Shown here: in pieces, positions 1-7,347 of the stretch | How the letters are laid out: every line of letters starts with the position of its first letter | Numbering within the stretch: position 1 is the first letter of the stretch | DNA from: Bacteroidales bacterium UBA4284 | GTDB taxonomy: Bacteria > Bacteroidota > Bacteroidia > Bacteroidales > UBA932 | DNA: 29,677 bases | NCBI GenBank assembly: GCA_002395925.1 | Contig: DGVM01000044.1 | Location: forward strand, 1 to 29,677 | Direction of reading: 5' to 3' | The notes under the pieces: generated by a model | Told to the model about the DNA's origin: nothing | The model's input: the letters and a program-made list of their open reading frames with translations, nothing else | Database searches by the model: none | Translations under genes and position numbers: made by a program

Positions 1-953
1 TGTTCGAGTTCCTCTTCGAGATGACGATAGGAGCGCACGTGCACTTCCTCACCCGCGTCCCCAGCCCCAAGGTCATCATGAAGGCCTTCCAGGAGATTCA
101 TCCCGACGTCATCATAGCAGTGCCCCTCATCATCGAAAAGGTTTACAAATCGCAGATTAAGCCTATCGCCGACAAGAACAAGCCGCTGCTGCATATCCCC
201 ATAGTGGACCAGATAGTCCTCGGCAAGATACGCGAAGGCATGATACAGGCATTCGGCGGCAATTTCGAAGAGGTAATCCTTGGCGGAGCCGCATTCAACC
301 CCGAGGTCGAGCAGTTCCTCCGCAGGGTAAAGTTCCCGTTCACAGTAGGTTATGGCATGACCGAGTGCGGCCCCATCATCACCTATGCTCATTGGAACCG
401 CACCAAGAAAGGCTCCTGCGGATATGCCATTCCCGGATGCCAGATCCGCATCGATTCGCCGAATCCCTCCAAGATTCCCGGCGAGGTGCAGGTCAAGGGC
501 GACAACGTCTTCCTGGGCTATTACAACAACCGCCAGGCAACCAAGGCTGCCTTTACCAACGACGACTGGTTCAAGACCGGCGACATGGGTGTCATGGATT
601 CCGACGGCTACCTGTATCTGAAGGGCCGTTCCAAGTGCATGATCCTCGGCCCTTCCGGGCAGAATATCTATCCCGAGGAGCTGGAGGCCGTACTCAACAA
701 CCTTAACTACGTGGTTGAGTCCCTGGTCATCGAAGACAACGGAGGCCTTACCGCACTCATCTATCCCGATTACCAGCAGGCCATGAAGGACGGGCTCGAC
801 GACGAAGGCGTCAAGCAGATAATCAACGACAGCCTGCCCGAGGTCAACAAGGTCATCCCCGGCTACGCCCAGATCCGCAAGATAGAATTCCTTCCCGAGG
901 ACTTCGAGCGCACGCCTAAAAGAAGTATCAAACGTTATCTGTATCAGCGATGA
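1..953 (+). CDS. Long-chain acyl-CoA synthetase (AMP-forming), C-terminal part
   Basis: This is the 3' part of an ANL-superfamily adenylate-forming ligase that would activate fatty acids to acyl-CoA at the inner membrane. The frame is already open at base 3, before the first ATG at 21, so the gene starts outside the window; about 317 of the roughly 550-600 residues usual for the family are present. Visible core motifs are YGMTECGP (A5), the TGDMG...GYLYLKGR stretch (A7/A8 hinge) and a C-terminal subdomain with NIYPEELE and the A10-like TPKRSIKRYL near the end, which carries the catalytic lysine region. The stop overlaps the start of the next gene by 4 bp (ATGA), indicating translational coupling. 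The substrate chain length cannot be told from this half; the family call is secure. Confidence 0.9.
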   Translation, partial: FEFLFEMTIGAHVHFLTRVPSPKVIMKAFQEIHPDVIIAVPLIIEKVYKSQIKPIADKNKPLLHIPIVDQIVLGKIREGMIQAFGGNFEEVILGGAAFNPEVEQFLRRVKFPFTVGYGMTECGPIITYAHWNRTKKGSCGYAIPGCQIRIDSPNPSKIPGEVQVKGDNVFLGYYNNRQATKAAFTNDDWFKTGDMGVMDSDGYLYLKGRSKCMILGPSGQNIYPEELEAVLNNLNYVVESLVIEDNGGLTALIYPDYQQAMKDGLDDEGVKQIINDSLPEVNKVIPGYAQIRKIEFLPEDFERTPKRSIKRYLYQR

Positions 954-1351
954 GCAAGTTCGACGCACGCTACCTCGAAATGGCCGAGATCTGGGCCCAG
1001 AACTCCTACTGCAAGCGCCGCAAGGTCGGAGCTCTGCTGGTCAAGGACAACATGATCATTTCCGACGGTTACAACGGCACCCCCTCGGGATTCGAAAACA
1101 TCTGCGAGGAGAACGGAGTGACCAAGCCCTACGTGCTGCACGCCGAGGCCAATGCCATCTCCAAGGTGGCCAAGTCGGGAAACAACAGCGAAGGAGCCAC
1201 CCTCTACGTTACGGCGGCTCCGTGCATCGAGTGTTCCAAGCTGATAATACAGAGCGGCATAAAGCGGGTCGTCTATAAGGACGAATATCGTCTTACCGAC
1301 GGTATCGACCTGCTTAAACGTGCCGGAATAGAAGTCGAGAAGGTAGATTAA
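950..1351 (+). CDS. dCMP deaminase family protein (zinc-dependent)
   Basis: A 133-residue cytidine/deoxycytidylate deaminase-family enzyme, expected to convert dCMP to dUMP and so feed thymidylate synthesis. The zinc site is complete: HAE at residues 64-66 gives the histidine ligand and catalytic glutamate, and PCIEC at 91-95 gives the two cysteine ligands. A glycine/asparagine-rich GYNGTPSG stretch near residue 42 is typical of dCMP deaminases rather than of free-nucleoside deaminases. The ATG overlaps the upstream stop (ATGA) and its own stop overlaps the next start (TAATG), so it sits in a three-gene translationally coupled run. ComEB-like and dCMP deaminases look alike; dCMP is the better guess. 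Confidence 0.9.
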   Translation: MSKFDARYLEMAEIWAQNSYCKRRKVGALLVKDNMIISDGYNGTPSGFENICEENGVTKPYVLHAEANAISKVAKSGNNSEGATLYVTAAPCIECSKLIIQSGIKRVVYKDEYRLTDGIDLLKRAGIEVEKVD

Positions 1352-2877
1352 TGAAGAAAAGCACCGTATTCCTCCTTGTGCTCGCAGCTGCTCTGCTGGG
1401 CGCACTCATAGCTGTCTCGGCGATGCGTTTCGGAGAGCAGAAGCGCATGTACGCATCGAAGTACGAGAACTGGCTCAAGCTGAACGTCATAATGCAGAAG
1501 ATCGACGAGATGTACGTCGATACCGTCGATCGCCAGAAGGTGACCGACGCGGCTGTCAGCGCCGCTCTCTCCGCGCTCGATCCGCATTCCGTATATATGC
1601 CTCCCCAGACGCTGGAAGCCTCGGAAGAGGAGCTTGCCGGAAACTTCTCCGGAATAGGCATTCAGTTCAATGTCCCCAACGACACCGCAATCGTAATCGA
1701 AGTCATTCCCGGAGGACCTGCAGAGCATGTAGGCATGCAGGCTGGCGACCGCATCCTCAAGGTGGACGACAAGCAGATAGCCGGCGTGAACTTCCCCCAG
1801 GACAGCATGGTGCGGCGCATGAAGGGCCCCAACGGGACCAAAGTGGTCGTCACCGTATCCCGTGACGGAGAGCATATCCCCTTCGAAATCACCCGTGGAC
1901 GCATCCCCACTCACTCCGTCGATGCCGCATTCATGGTGAGCGACACCGTGGGCTTCCTGCGTCTTAGCAAGTTCTCCCGTACCACGGCCAACGAGTTTGC
2001 GACCGCGGTCCGCGACCTCGTGGGCAAGGGTATGACACATCTGATAGTGGACCTGCGCGATAACGGCGGCGGCTATATGGACCAGGCGCTCCTGCTGGCC
2101 AACCTTTTCCTCGAGAAGGGGAAACTGATTGTGTATATGGAAGGCCGCAACTATCAGCGCAACGACTGCTATTCAGACGGCCACGGCCCCTTCAAGGACG
2201 TCGGCCTGTCGCTGCTGGTATCCGAGAATACCGCTTCGTCGAGCGAGATATTCGCAGGCGCGATGCAGGACAACGGCAGGGCCCGGCTTGTGGGACGGCG
2301 CACCTTCGGCAAGGGACTGGTCCAGGAACCGGTCGATTTTACCGACGGCTCCGGCATCCGCATCACGGTTGCACGTTTCTACACTCCTTCTGGCCGTTGC
2401 ATCCAGAAGTCTTACGACACATACAGCGAAGACCTGTATAACCGCTACGAACACGGAGAGATGCTTGCCGCCGACAGCATGAAAGTCGAGAGCGGCGGAA
2501 TCGTCCCCGACGTATTCGTCCCCATAGATACCACCAGGGTGGGTCCTTTCTATATCGGATGCAACCGCAGGGCCACCGCCGTGCGCTTCTCCTCTGCCTG
2601 GTTCGATGCCCACAAGAAGGAGCTGCAGGCCATCGACGATTACGACGCCCTCTTGCGCTACCTCTCGTCCTGCGGCCTCGAAAAGGCTTTCCTGTCCTAT
2701 GCCAAAACGCACGACTCCCTCGTGCCGACAGAAGACGAATGGAAAATCGAAAAGCCCTACATGATGGCTCAGATCCAGGCTCTCGTCGGCCGCTATTCAA
2801 AGCTTGGCGACAAGGCCTTCTACCATATCTGGCTTGCCACCGACGAGGTGTACAAGGCAGCTATGGAGTCGCTGTAG
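1351..2877 (+). CDS. S41 family C-terminal processing peptidase (CtpA/Prc type)
   Basis: A 508-residue secreted or membrane-anchored serine protease that trims or degrades periplasmic proteins from their C-termini. An N-terminal hydrophobic segment (about residues 5-24) acts as signal or anchor. A PDZ domain follows at about 100-180 (GIGIQF through the GDRILKVDD stretch), then the S41 core with DLRDNGGG. The catalytic residues fit the family spacing: Ser296 in the TASSSEIF run, Lys321 in TFGKG and Gln325, that is 25 and 4 residues apart. The region after about 370 is a Bacteroidota-type extension without a recognised motif. The start overlaps the dCMP deaminase stop by one base. The gene is followed by a convergent arrangement into which the REP/RAYT unit is inserted. 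Confidence 0.93.
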   Translation: MKKSTVFLLVLAAALLGALIAVSAMRFGEQKRMYASKYENWLKLNVIMQKIDEMYVDTVDRQKVTDAAVSAALSALDPHSVYMPPQTLEASEEELAGNFSGIGIQFNVPNDTAIVIEVIPGGPAEHVGMQAGDRILKVDDKQIAGVNFPQDSMVRRMKGPNGTKVVVTVSRDGEHIPFEITRGRIPTHSVDAAFMVSDTVGFLRLSKFSRTTANEFATAVRDLVGKGMTHLIVDLRDNGGGYMDQALLLANLFLEKGKLIVYMEGRNYQRNDCYSDGHGPFKDVGLSLLVSENTASSSEIFAGAMQDNGRARLVGRRTFGKGLVQEPVDFTDGSGIRITVARFYTPSGRCIQKSYDTYSEDLYNRYEHGEMLAADSMKVESGGIVPDVFVPIDTTRVGPFYIGCNRRATAVRFSSAWFDAHKKELQAIDDYDALLRYLSSCGLEKAFLSYAKTHDSLVPTEDEWKIEKPYMMAQIQALVGRYSKLGDKAFYHIWLATDEVYKAAMESL

Positions 2878-2892
2878 TTTGTCCTTCCCATA

Positions 2893-2931
2893 CGCTCGCG
2901 GGCTTTCCTGATTGTTCGTGAGCCCATAGCG
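2893..2931 (+). terminator. Possible hairpin after the S41 peptidase gene
   Basis: Sixteen bases after the protease stop there is an imperfect inverted repeat: outer arms CGCT/AGCG and inner arms GGGCT/AGCCC. It has no T-tract, so it is a weak candidate for an intrinsic terminator and may only be a transcript-end stem. Otherwise 2878-2959 holds nothing recognisable. Confidence 0.3.
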
Positions 2932-2959
2932 TCAATCGTGTATCTCTGCCGTGCAGTAG

Positions 2960-3069
2960 CGGGCAAGGTGCTTTTTTCTGAGGGGTACCTTGCCCGGCGA
3001 TATGGCTCCGACGTCTCTCCAAGGCACAATGTCGGGCAAGGTCCCGGCGTCTCATAGGTACCTTGCCAG
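2960..3069. repeat. Bimodular REP-like repeat, copy 1
   Basis: Two hairpins separated by 36 nt. Module A has arms CGGGCAAGGT (2960-2969) and ACCTTGCCCG (2987-2996) around a 17-nt loop. Module B has arms GGCAAGGT (3035-3042) and ACCTTGCC (3060-3067), again around a 17-nt loop. The first 89 bp are identical to copy 2 at 4413; two mismatches (3049, 3051) and a changed foot (3068) follow. The right arm of module B is also coding: it encodes the last residues and stop of the transposase. The four bases just before the left foot are GTAG (2956-2959), the tetranucleotide known at the foot of enterobacterial REPs. Confidence 0.92.
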
Positions 3070-3984
3070 TGATGTGACGGGTTTGAGAATTCGTTCGACA
3101 TCGTCCCGGCCTATTCCGAAAGCTCGGGCCAGTTGGGCTACGGATGTTTTGGTCGTGCGGTACACGTATGGTATGAGGCGGGTTTTCTTTTCGATAGACA
3201 ATTCTGTGAGTTCTGTCTTGAACCACCTTAGGGACAATTCTTTGATAGAATTCAGAAAGTCGGTGTCATGCTGCATTGTCCTTGGACCGTCAACCAGCTT
3301 CCAAGTCATCTCCGATGAATCCTGGCCGCCGATTGTTCTGATGAAGTACGTCATGTCGTTGTTGAAAGCTTGTTCCAGATAAGTGTGATCGCAGAAACTG
3401 CTAGGTATAAGGCGCTTGGCCTCGTCCAGCATCCAGGGAACATCGTCGAGTTTGTCTCCGGTATGCATGATGTCCCTCTTTTGCTGTTTCGTCAATGTCC
3501 TGACTGGAGTGGTGCCGGCAAAACTGCTTCTCCCGAACATTGCGCTCAGGCCCGACCACTTATACTCGTTGACGTTACAACCATTGTCCAGCGCATTGCG
3601 GGGGATGTAGGCCAGGGCGTTCCGGACATACCAGTCGCTGTCCAGGGCTATCGCCTTGATATCGACCATTAGCAGAGCTTTTGCATGGCCGTATTTTTTC
3701 CTGAACCACATTGCGTACATACGCTTGAGCTCCTGCCCGTATTCAAATGCTTCCTTCTGTGAGGTTGCCAAAACCGCCACATGGAAGTGGTTGGAAACTA
3801 CAGCATAGATTATTATGATTACGCTTTTACGCCTGGCGCACACGCACATGATTTTGACCATTGCATCGTAGTCGTCATCATCTCGGAAAAGGATTAACTT
3901 TTCCATCCCTTTCATACTGATATGAAAAGGCTGTACGTATGCGTCCCTGCCGTCCGCCAGACGACGGAGAACAATCCGCTTCAT
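3052..3984 (-). CDS. REP-associated tyrosine transposase (RAYT, Y1/HUH family)
   Basis: A 310-residue Y1_Tnp-type protein that would nick and join single-stranded REP hairpin DNA. The HUH metal-binding motif is HFH at residues 66-68 within VVSNHFHVAV, and the probable nucleophile is Tyr90 in LKRMYAMWF. The N-terminal FHISMKGMEKLILFRD stretch corresponds to the first strand and helix of the family fold. The C-terminus holds a predicted helix-turn-helix (SVAQLARAFGIGRDDVERIL, 281-300) for DNA recognition. I chose the ATG at 3984 because it follows the upstream gene's TGA by one base; a longer TTG start at 4086 would overlap that gene by about 100 bp and add a low-quality Arg/Pro/Ser sequence. 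The last residues, LARYL and stop, are encoded by a hairpin arm of the flanking repeat. Confidence 0.88.
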   Translation of the reverse strand: MKRIVLRRLADGRDAYVQPFHISMKGMEKLILFRDDDDYDAMVKIMCVCARRKSVIIIIYAVVSNHFHVAVLATSQKEAFEYGQELKRMYAMWFRKKYGHAKALLMVDIKAIALDSDWYVRNALAYIPRNALDNGCNVNEYKWSGLSAMFGRSSFAGTTPVRTLTKQQKRDIMHTGDKLDDVPWMLDEAKRLIPSSFCDHTYLEQAFNNDMTYFIRTIGGQDSSEMTWKLVDGPRTMQHDTDFLNSIKELSLRWFKTELTELSIEKKTRLIPYVYRTTKTSVAQLARAFGIGRDDVERILKPVTSLARYL

Positions 3985-3985
3985 T

Positions 3986-4339
3986 TCAGTTGGCCATCTT
4001 GGACGGCTGGATGCCGGGAGCGAAAGTGACAACTTTTCCGCCGCTCTTCTCGAATTCCTTTTTGGTCTCGGCATGGACATTGGCAAGTTTCCCCGATTCT
4101 TCGTCCAGCATCCTAATCATTTCCTTCCTGTTGGCACATAGTGAAAGGTCGGCGATGGCTAAAGCCCTGATTATTGCGATTACGGCGTTTTCGTTGCCGC
4201 CCCAAAGGCTTGTCATCATTGCGAAAGAGACGCCGGCAATGACGTCGAAGATAGCTTGAGGATTGTTTTTGGGATCAAAATCGGTTTCAAACCGGTAATC
4301 ATGCTCTCCGTATCGGAGGACTTTGAGAATTGTTTTCAT
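3986..4339 (-). CDS. Unknown 117-residue protein co-translated with the RAYT transposase
   Basis: I do not recognise a named family. The protein begins MKTILKVLRYGEHDYRFET and has three visible parts: a charged N-terminus (1-28), a largely helical hydrophobic middle (about 29-68, FDVIAGVSFAMMTSLWGG and AVIAIIRALAIADLSL) and a charged, coiled-coil-prone C-terminal half rich in Lys and Glu (70-100) ending in GGKVVTFAPGIQP. The hydrophobic part is broken by Gly, Asn and Glu, so a soluble helical bundle is more likely than a membrane protein. Its TGA lies one base before the transposase ATG, so the two are almost certainly translationally coupled, with this gene first. It has its own well-formed promoter. 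A role as accessory or regulatory partner of the transposase is inferred from position only. Confidence 0.75.
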   Translation of the reverse strand: MKTILKVLRYGEHDYRFETDFDPKNNPQAIFDVIAGVSFAMMTSLWGGNENAVIAIIRALAIADLSLCANRKEMIRMLDEESGKLANVHAETKKEFEKSGGKVVTFAPGIQPSKMAN

Positions 4340-4364
4340 AGTAGTAATAGTTTAAAAGTCGTCC

Positions 4365-4396
4365 CAAACATAGCGTATTATCTCTGAAATAACAAA
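4365..4396 (-). promoter_or_regulatory. Bacteroidota promoter of the RAYT operon
   Basis: On the minus strand: TTTG (-33 box, 4396-4393), exactly 20 nt, then TATGTTTG (-7 box, 4372-4365), matching TTTG-N19/20-TAnnTTTG. The -7 box ends 25 nt before the ATG at 4339. It lies inside the unit, between repeat copy 2 and the first gene, so it would move with the unit. Confidence 0.8.
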
Positions 4397-4412
4397 CATT
4401 TCTAAGAAAAAA

Positions 4413-4522
4413 CGGGCAAGGTGCTTTTTTCTGAGGGGTACCTTGCCCGGCGATATGGCTCCGACGTCTCTCCAAGGCACAATGTCGGGCAAGGTCCCGG
4501 CATATCATAGGTACCTTGCCCG
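4413..4522. repeat. Bimodular REP-like repeat, copy 2
   Basis: The second direct copy. Both hairpins have perfect 10-bp stems: CGGGCAAGGT (4413-4422) with ACCTTGCCCG (4440-4449), and CGGGCAAGGT (4486-4495) with ACCTTGCCCG (4513-4522), each with a 17-nt loop and 36 nt between modules. Both outer boundaries of the repeat coincide with hairpin feet. It begins 20 bp beyond the stop of the TonB-like gene, so TonB-like transcripts probably run into these hairpins, which may serve as transcript-end stems. Confidence 0.92.
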
Positions 4523-4542
4523 TGGAGGTGCTGCTGACAGCC

Positions 4543-5256
4543 TTATTGGGCGATGAATTTATAGACGATGTTGCCGCTTTGGCGGGCGGGGGCGGATGCG
4601 CTTGCCGAGAACCGGCTCAGTCGCGCCGCCCTTATTGCGAAGCTGCGCAGGCAGCCGTCGGTGCTGGAAACGCTTTCATCGACTTTGGCCGCGACTACGG
4701 CGCCAGAGTTATCTACGCTTATCAAAACCGTAACCTCTCCGGCTCCCATGCATCTGTAGGCAGGAATTGAGAGTTTGCTGGCCTTGCGTCCCTCCAGGTA
4801 ATAAGACACTACCGAGGGACCGCTGTATTTCCTTTCCTGAGGCTTGCTGCCGGAGTCTTTGTCGGGCAAGTTTGCCGAGAATCCGTCGTCGGGAACTTCG
4901 AACCCGCCTTGCAGTTCGCGGGCAAGGCGCTCGGCGTCTTTGTAGAGCTCTTCGGCATCGGTCCCGCGGTCGTCCTTGAGCGATGAACGGTCAACCGCCA
5001 CGTTGCGTACGCTCACCCCGGCGGCGCCGAGCTCGCGTTCGAGTTTTTCGCTGATGGACTGCTGGAACTCGGCCTCCTGCTTGAGGCGTTCCACCTCGGC
5101 CTGCAGACGTTCGAGTTCCTCGAGCTTGCTGAAGTCGAGTACGAAGCTGTTTTCGCTTTGGATGGAGAAGCCGAGAGAAGTCCCGAGCAGGACTATAAGC
5201 ACCGCAAGATGAATGATTACGGTGGTATAGAGTCCTGCCCGGTCTGCTTTTCTCAC
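4543..5256 (-). CDS. TonB-like energy-transducer protein with coiled coil
   Basis: A 237-residue inner-membrane-anchored periplasmic protein. One N-terminal membrane helix (about residues 12-32, TVIIHLAVLIVLLGTSLGF) is followed by a Glu/Leu/Lys coiled coil (about 43-78), a low-complexity polar linker, and a C-terminal domain (about 145-237) containing GEVTVLISVDNSGAVVAAKV and the ending GNIVYKFIAQ, which resembles TonB/TolA C-terminal folds. Unlike classical TonB there is no Pro-rich spacer; the coiled coil takes its place. Its ATG overlaps the uridine kinase stop (ATGA). The likely partners, ExbB and ExbD, are encoded a few genes upstream on the same strand. The TonB-like fold is an inference from ending, topology and context. 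Confidence 0.65.
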   Translation of the reverse strand: MRKADRAGLYTTVIIHLAVLIVLLGTSLGFSIQSENSFVLDFSKLEELERLQAEVERLKQEAEFQQSISEKLERELGAAGVSVRNVAVDRSSLKDDRGTDAEELYKDAERLARELQGGFEVPDDGFSANLPDKDSGSKPQERKYSGPSVVSYYLEGRKASKLSIPAYRCMGAGEVTVLISVDNSGAVVAAKVDESVSSTDGCLRSFAIRAARLSRFSASASAPARQSGNIVYKFIAQ

Positions 5257-5873
5257 TGTTGTTTTTTGATCTCTTTTTCTATGGTGGCGGTAATGATGTC
5301 GATGGCCACCTTGTTGTGTCCGCCCTGGGGAATGATTACATCGGCATAGCGCTTGCTGGGCTCGATGAACTGAAGGTACATGGGCTTGACGGTGCGGCTG
5401 TAACGCTCGATCACCCAGTGGACGTCTTTGCCCCGTTCGCAGATGTCTCTCTCGATGACGCGCATGAGGCGGTCGTCATCGTCGGCATCGACGAATATCT
5501 TGATGTCCATCTGGTCGCGGAGCTTTTTGCAGGTGAAAATCAGGATCCCTTCGATTATGATTATGTCGGCAGGCTCTACCCGCTTGGTCTCCGTCTTGGA
5601 ACGGGTGCAGGAGATGAACGAATATACCGGCTGTTCCACCGCCTTGCCCTTCTTGAGGTCCTTGAGCTGTTCGCAGAGAAGGTCCCATTCGATTGAATCG
5701 GGGTGGTCGAAATTGTGGACCCGCTTCTCCTCGTCGGTGAGGTCGCTGGAGTCTTTGTAGTATGAATCCTGAGGGAGCACAACTACCTTTTTGCCTTCCA
5801 GTTGCTGCGTGATGGCGTTCACCACTGTGGTCTTGCCGGAACCTGATCCGCCGGCTATGCCTATTACTAACAT
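5253..5873 (-). CDS. udk: Uridine kinase
   Basis: A 206-residue P-loop kinase phosphorylating uridine and cytidine to UMP and CMP in pyrimidine salvage. The Walker A motif GGSGSGKTT is at residues 8-16; PQDSYYKD and NFDHPDSIEWDLL follow as in Udk enzymes, and IIIEGILIF marks the Walker B-like strand. The lid contains RVIERDICERGKD and RYSRTVKPMYLQFIEPSK, the signature region separating uridine kinase from phosphoribulokinase. Full length for the family. It lies 55 bp after asnS on the same strand with no clear promoter in the gap, so it is probably read from upstream, and it overlaps the TonB-like gene by 4 bp. Confidence 0.95.
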   Translation of the reverse strand: MLVIGIAGGSGSGKTTVVNAITQQLEGKKVVVLPQDSYYKDSSDLTDEEKRVHNFDHPDSIEWDLLCEQLKDLKKGKAVEQPVYSFISCTRSKTETKRVEPADIIIIEGILIFTCKKLRDQMDIKIFVDADDDDRLMRVIERDICERGKDVHWVIERYSRTVKPMYLQFIEPSKRYADVIIPQGGHNKVAIDIITATIEKEIKKQQ

Positions 5874-5928
5874 AATCTTTTTATTTGATAATCAATATAA
5901 AGGGAACCTGCAGCCTGGCCTGCGTCCG

Positions 5929-7332
5929 TTAAAATTCTGCGTTCTTCGGAGTACGCGGGAACGGGATGACGTCGCGGATGTTCTGCATGCCGGTGACGAA
6001 GAGCAGCAGCCTCTCGAATCCGAGTCCGAATCCGCTGTGGGGGCAGCTTCCGAAGCGCCTGGTGTCGATGTACCACTCAAGGTTCTTGCGGCTCATGCCG
6101 AGTTCGTCGATGCGTGCCTCGAGCTTGCCCAGGTCGGCCTCGCGCTCGCTTCCGCCGATGATCTCGCCGATCTTCGGGAAGAGCACGTCCATGGCGCGGA
6201 CGGTCTTGCCGTCCTCGTTCTGTTTCATGTAGAAGGCCTTGATATCCTTGGGATAACCGGTCAGGATGACGGGCTTGCGGAAATGCTGCTCGACCAGGAA
6301 CCTTTCGTGCTCGCTCTGGAGGTCTGCACCCCAGAAAACCGGATACTCGAACTTGGTGCCGTTTGCGACGGCCTCTTCGAGAATCCTGATTCCCTCGGTG
6401 TACTCGAGTCGGACGAATTCGGTGTCCACCACGCTCTGCAGGCGTCCGACAAGCTCGGGGTCATAACGGTCGTTGAGGAACTGGATGTCGTCCATGCAGT
6501 TGTCGAGAGCGTATTTTACCAGATATTTGATAAACTCCTCTGCGAGGTCCATGTTATCCTTAAGATCGTAGAAAGCCATTTCGGGCTCGATCATCCAGAA
6601 TTCGGCAAGGTGCCTCGGGGTGTTGGAATTCTCTGCGCGGAAAGTGGGGCCGAAAGTGTATATTTCTCCGAGTGCGGTGGCTCCGAGTTCACCCTCGAGC
6701 TGTCCGCTCACGGTAAGCGAAGTCCTGCGTCCGAAGAAGTCTTTGCTGTAGTCCACGTCGCCTTTCTTGCCGCGGGGAATGGGAGCGTTAAGGTCCAGGG
6801 TGGTTACCTGGAACATGTTGCCGGCACCTTCTGCGTCGGATGCGGTGATGAGCGGAGTGTGCAGATAGACGAAGCCCCTGGAATGGAAGAATTCGTGTAT
6901 TGCGAAGGCCATCTGGCTGCGGAGCCTGAGTATGGCGCCGAAGGTGTTTGTCCTGGGGCGCATGTGGGCTACGGTACGCAGATACTCAAAAGAAGTGTCT
7001 TTCTTCTGGAGGGGGTAGCGCATGGGGTCGCACTCTCCGTATATGGTGATGTTGGAGGCCTTGATTTCTACGGCCTGACCGCTTCCTATCGACTCAACCA
7101 GCACACCTTCAACTGCAATGCAGCTGCCGGTGCTTATCTTTGCGAGGACGCCTTCCGTCTCGGGGTTCTTGTCTGCTACGATCTGTATGTTTTTAATTGT
7201 GGAACCGTCGTTGAGGGCGATGAACGCAATTTCCTTATTGCCCCTCTTGGTCCTTACCCATCCTTTGGCAAGGACGGTTTCTCCCGGCTGCGAAAGCAGC
7301 AGGTCCTTCACTTTCTTGCGAATGATTGCCAT
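5929..7332 (-). CDS. asnS: Asparaginyl-tRNA synthetase
   Basis: A 467-residue class II aminoacyl-tRNA synthetase charging tRNA-Asn with asparagine. An N-terminal OB-fold anticodon-binding domain spans about 18-100 ([20 protein letters not shown]). The catalytic domain shows motif 2 at about 228-252 ([20 protein letters not shown]) and motif 3 near 433-450 ([16 protein letters not shown]). The pattern [15 protein letters not shown] distinguishes AsnRS from AspRS. Full length. The strong terminator 16 bp upstream of the start separates it from the exbD operon, so it needs its own promoter, but no convincing TAnnTTTG box is seen in the short gap. Confidence 0.97.
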   Translation of the reverse strand: MAIIRKKVKDLLLSQPGETVLAKGWVRTKRGNKEIAFIALNDGSTIKNIQIVADKNPETEGVLAKISTGSCIAVEGVLVESIGSGQAVEIKASNITIYGECDPMRYPLQKKDTSFEYLRTVAHMRPRTNTFGAILRLRSQMAFAIHEFFHSRGFVYLHTPLITASDAEGAGNMFQVTTLDLNAPIPRGKKGDVDYSKDFFGRRTSLTVSGQLEGELGATALGEIYTFGPTFRAENSNTPRHLAEFWMIEPEMAFYDLKDNMDLAEEFIKYLVKYALDNCMDDIQFLNDRYDPELVGRLQSVVDTEFVRLEYTEGIRILEEAVANGTKFEYPVFWGADLQSEHERFLVEQHFRKPVILTGYPKDIKAFYMKQNEDGKTVRAMDVLFPKIGEIIGGSEREADLGKLEARIDELGMSRKNLEWYIDTRRFGSCPHSGFGLGFERLLLFVTGMQNIRDVIPFPRTPKNAEF

Positions 7333-7347
7333 TGATTTTCAATCTTT

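Larger units (their letters stand above)
2960..4522 (-). mobile_element. REP/RAYT unit: Y1 transposase plus partner gene between two bimodular hairpin repeats
   Basis: A 1.56-kb unit bounded on both sides by the same 110-bp two-hairpin repeat in direct orientation, containing a two-gene minus-strand operon (117-residue protein, then Y1 transposase) and its own promoter. It lies between the convergent S41 peptidase and TonB-like genes, the kind of site where REP elements usually settle. Base composition inside the coding part is visibly more AT-rich than the neighbours. No target-site duplication is seen outside the hairpins, as expected for HUH-type single-strand transposition. The layout matches what is called a REPtron in other bacteria (a RAYT gene flanked by its REP sequences). 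An IS200/IS605-type insertion sequence is the main alternative, but those do not normally carry long identical direct repeats at both ends. Confidence 0.8.

Noticed and set aside
3985..4086. Longer TTG start for the RAYT transposase
   Set aside because: It would overlap the upstream gene by about 100 bp and add Arg/Ser/Pro sequence; the ATG one base after the upstream stop is far more natural.
4299..4508. A 69-codon minus-strand frame through repeat copy 2
   Set aside because: Its peptide is shared with the antisense reading of repeat copy 1, so it reflects the duplicated repeat and not a gene.
2960..4522. A CRISPR-like or integron-like reading of the repeats
   Set aside because: There are only two copies, 1.45 kb apart, with genes between them and internal dyad symmetry; no spacers or integrase.
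2940..4545. Target-site duplication around the REP/RAYT unit
   Set aside because: The bases outside 2960 and 4522 (GCAGTAG and TGGAGGTG) are not duplicated, in agreement with HUH-type movement.
5791..7335. A 514-codon open frame antisense to asnS
   Set aside because: It mirrors asnS exactly, whose protein sequence is a perfect full-length AsnRS. The antisense product has no recognisable motif and is an effect of GC-rich codon use.
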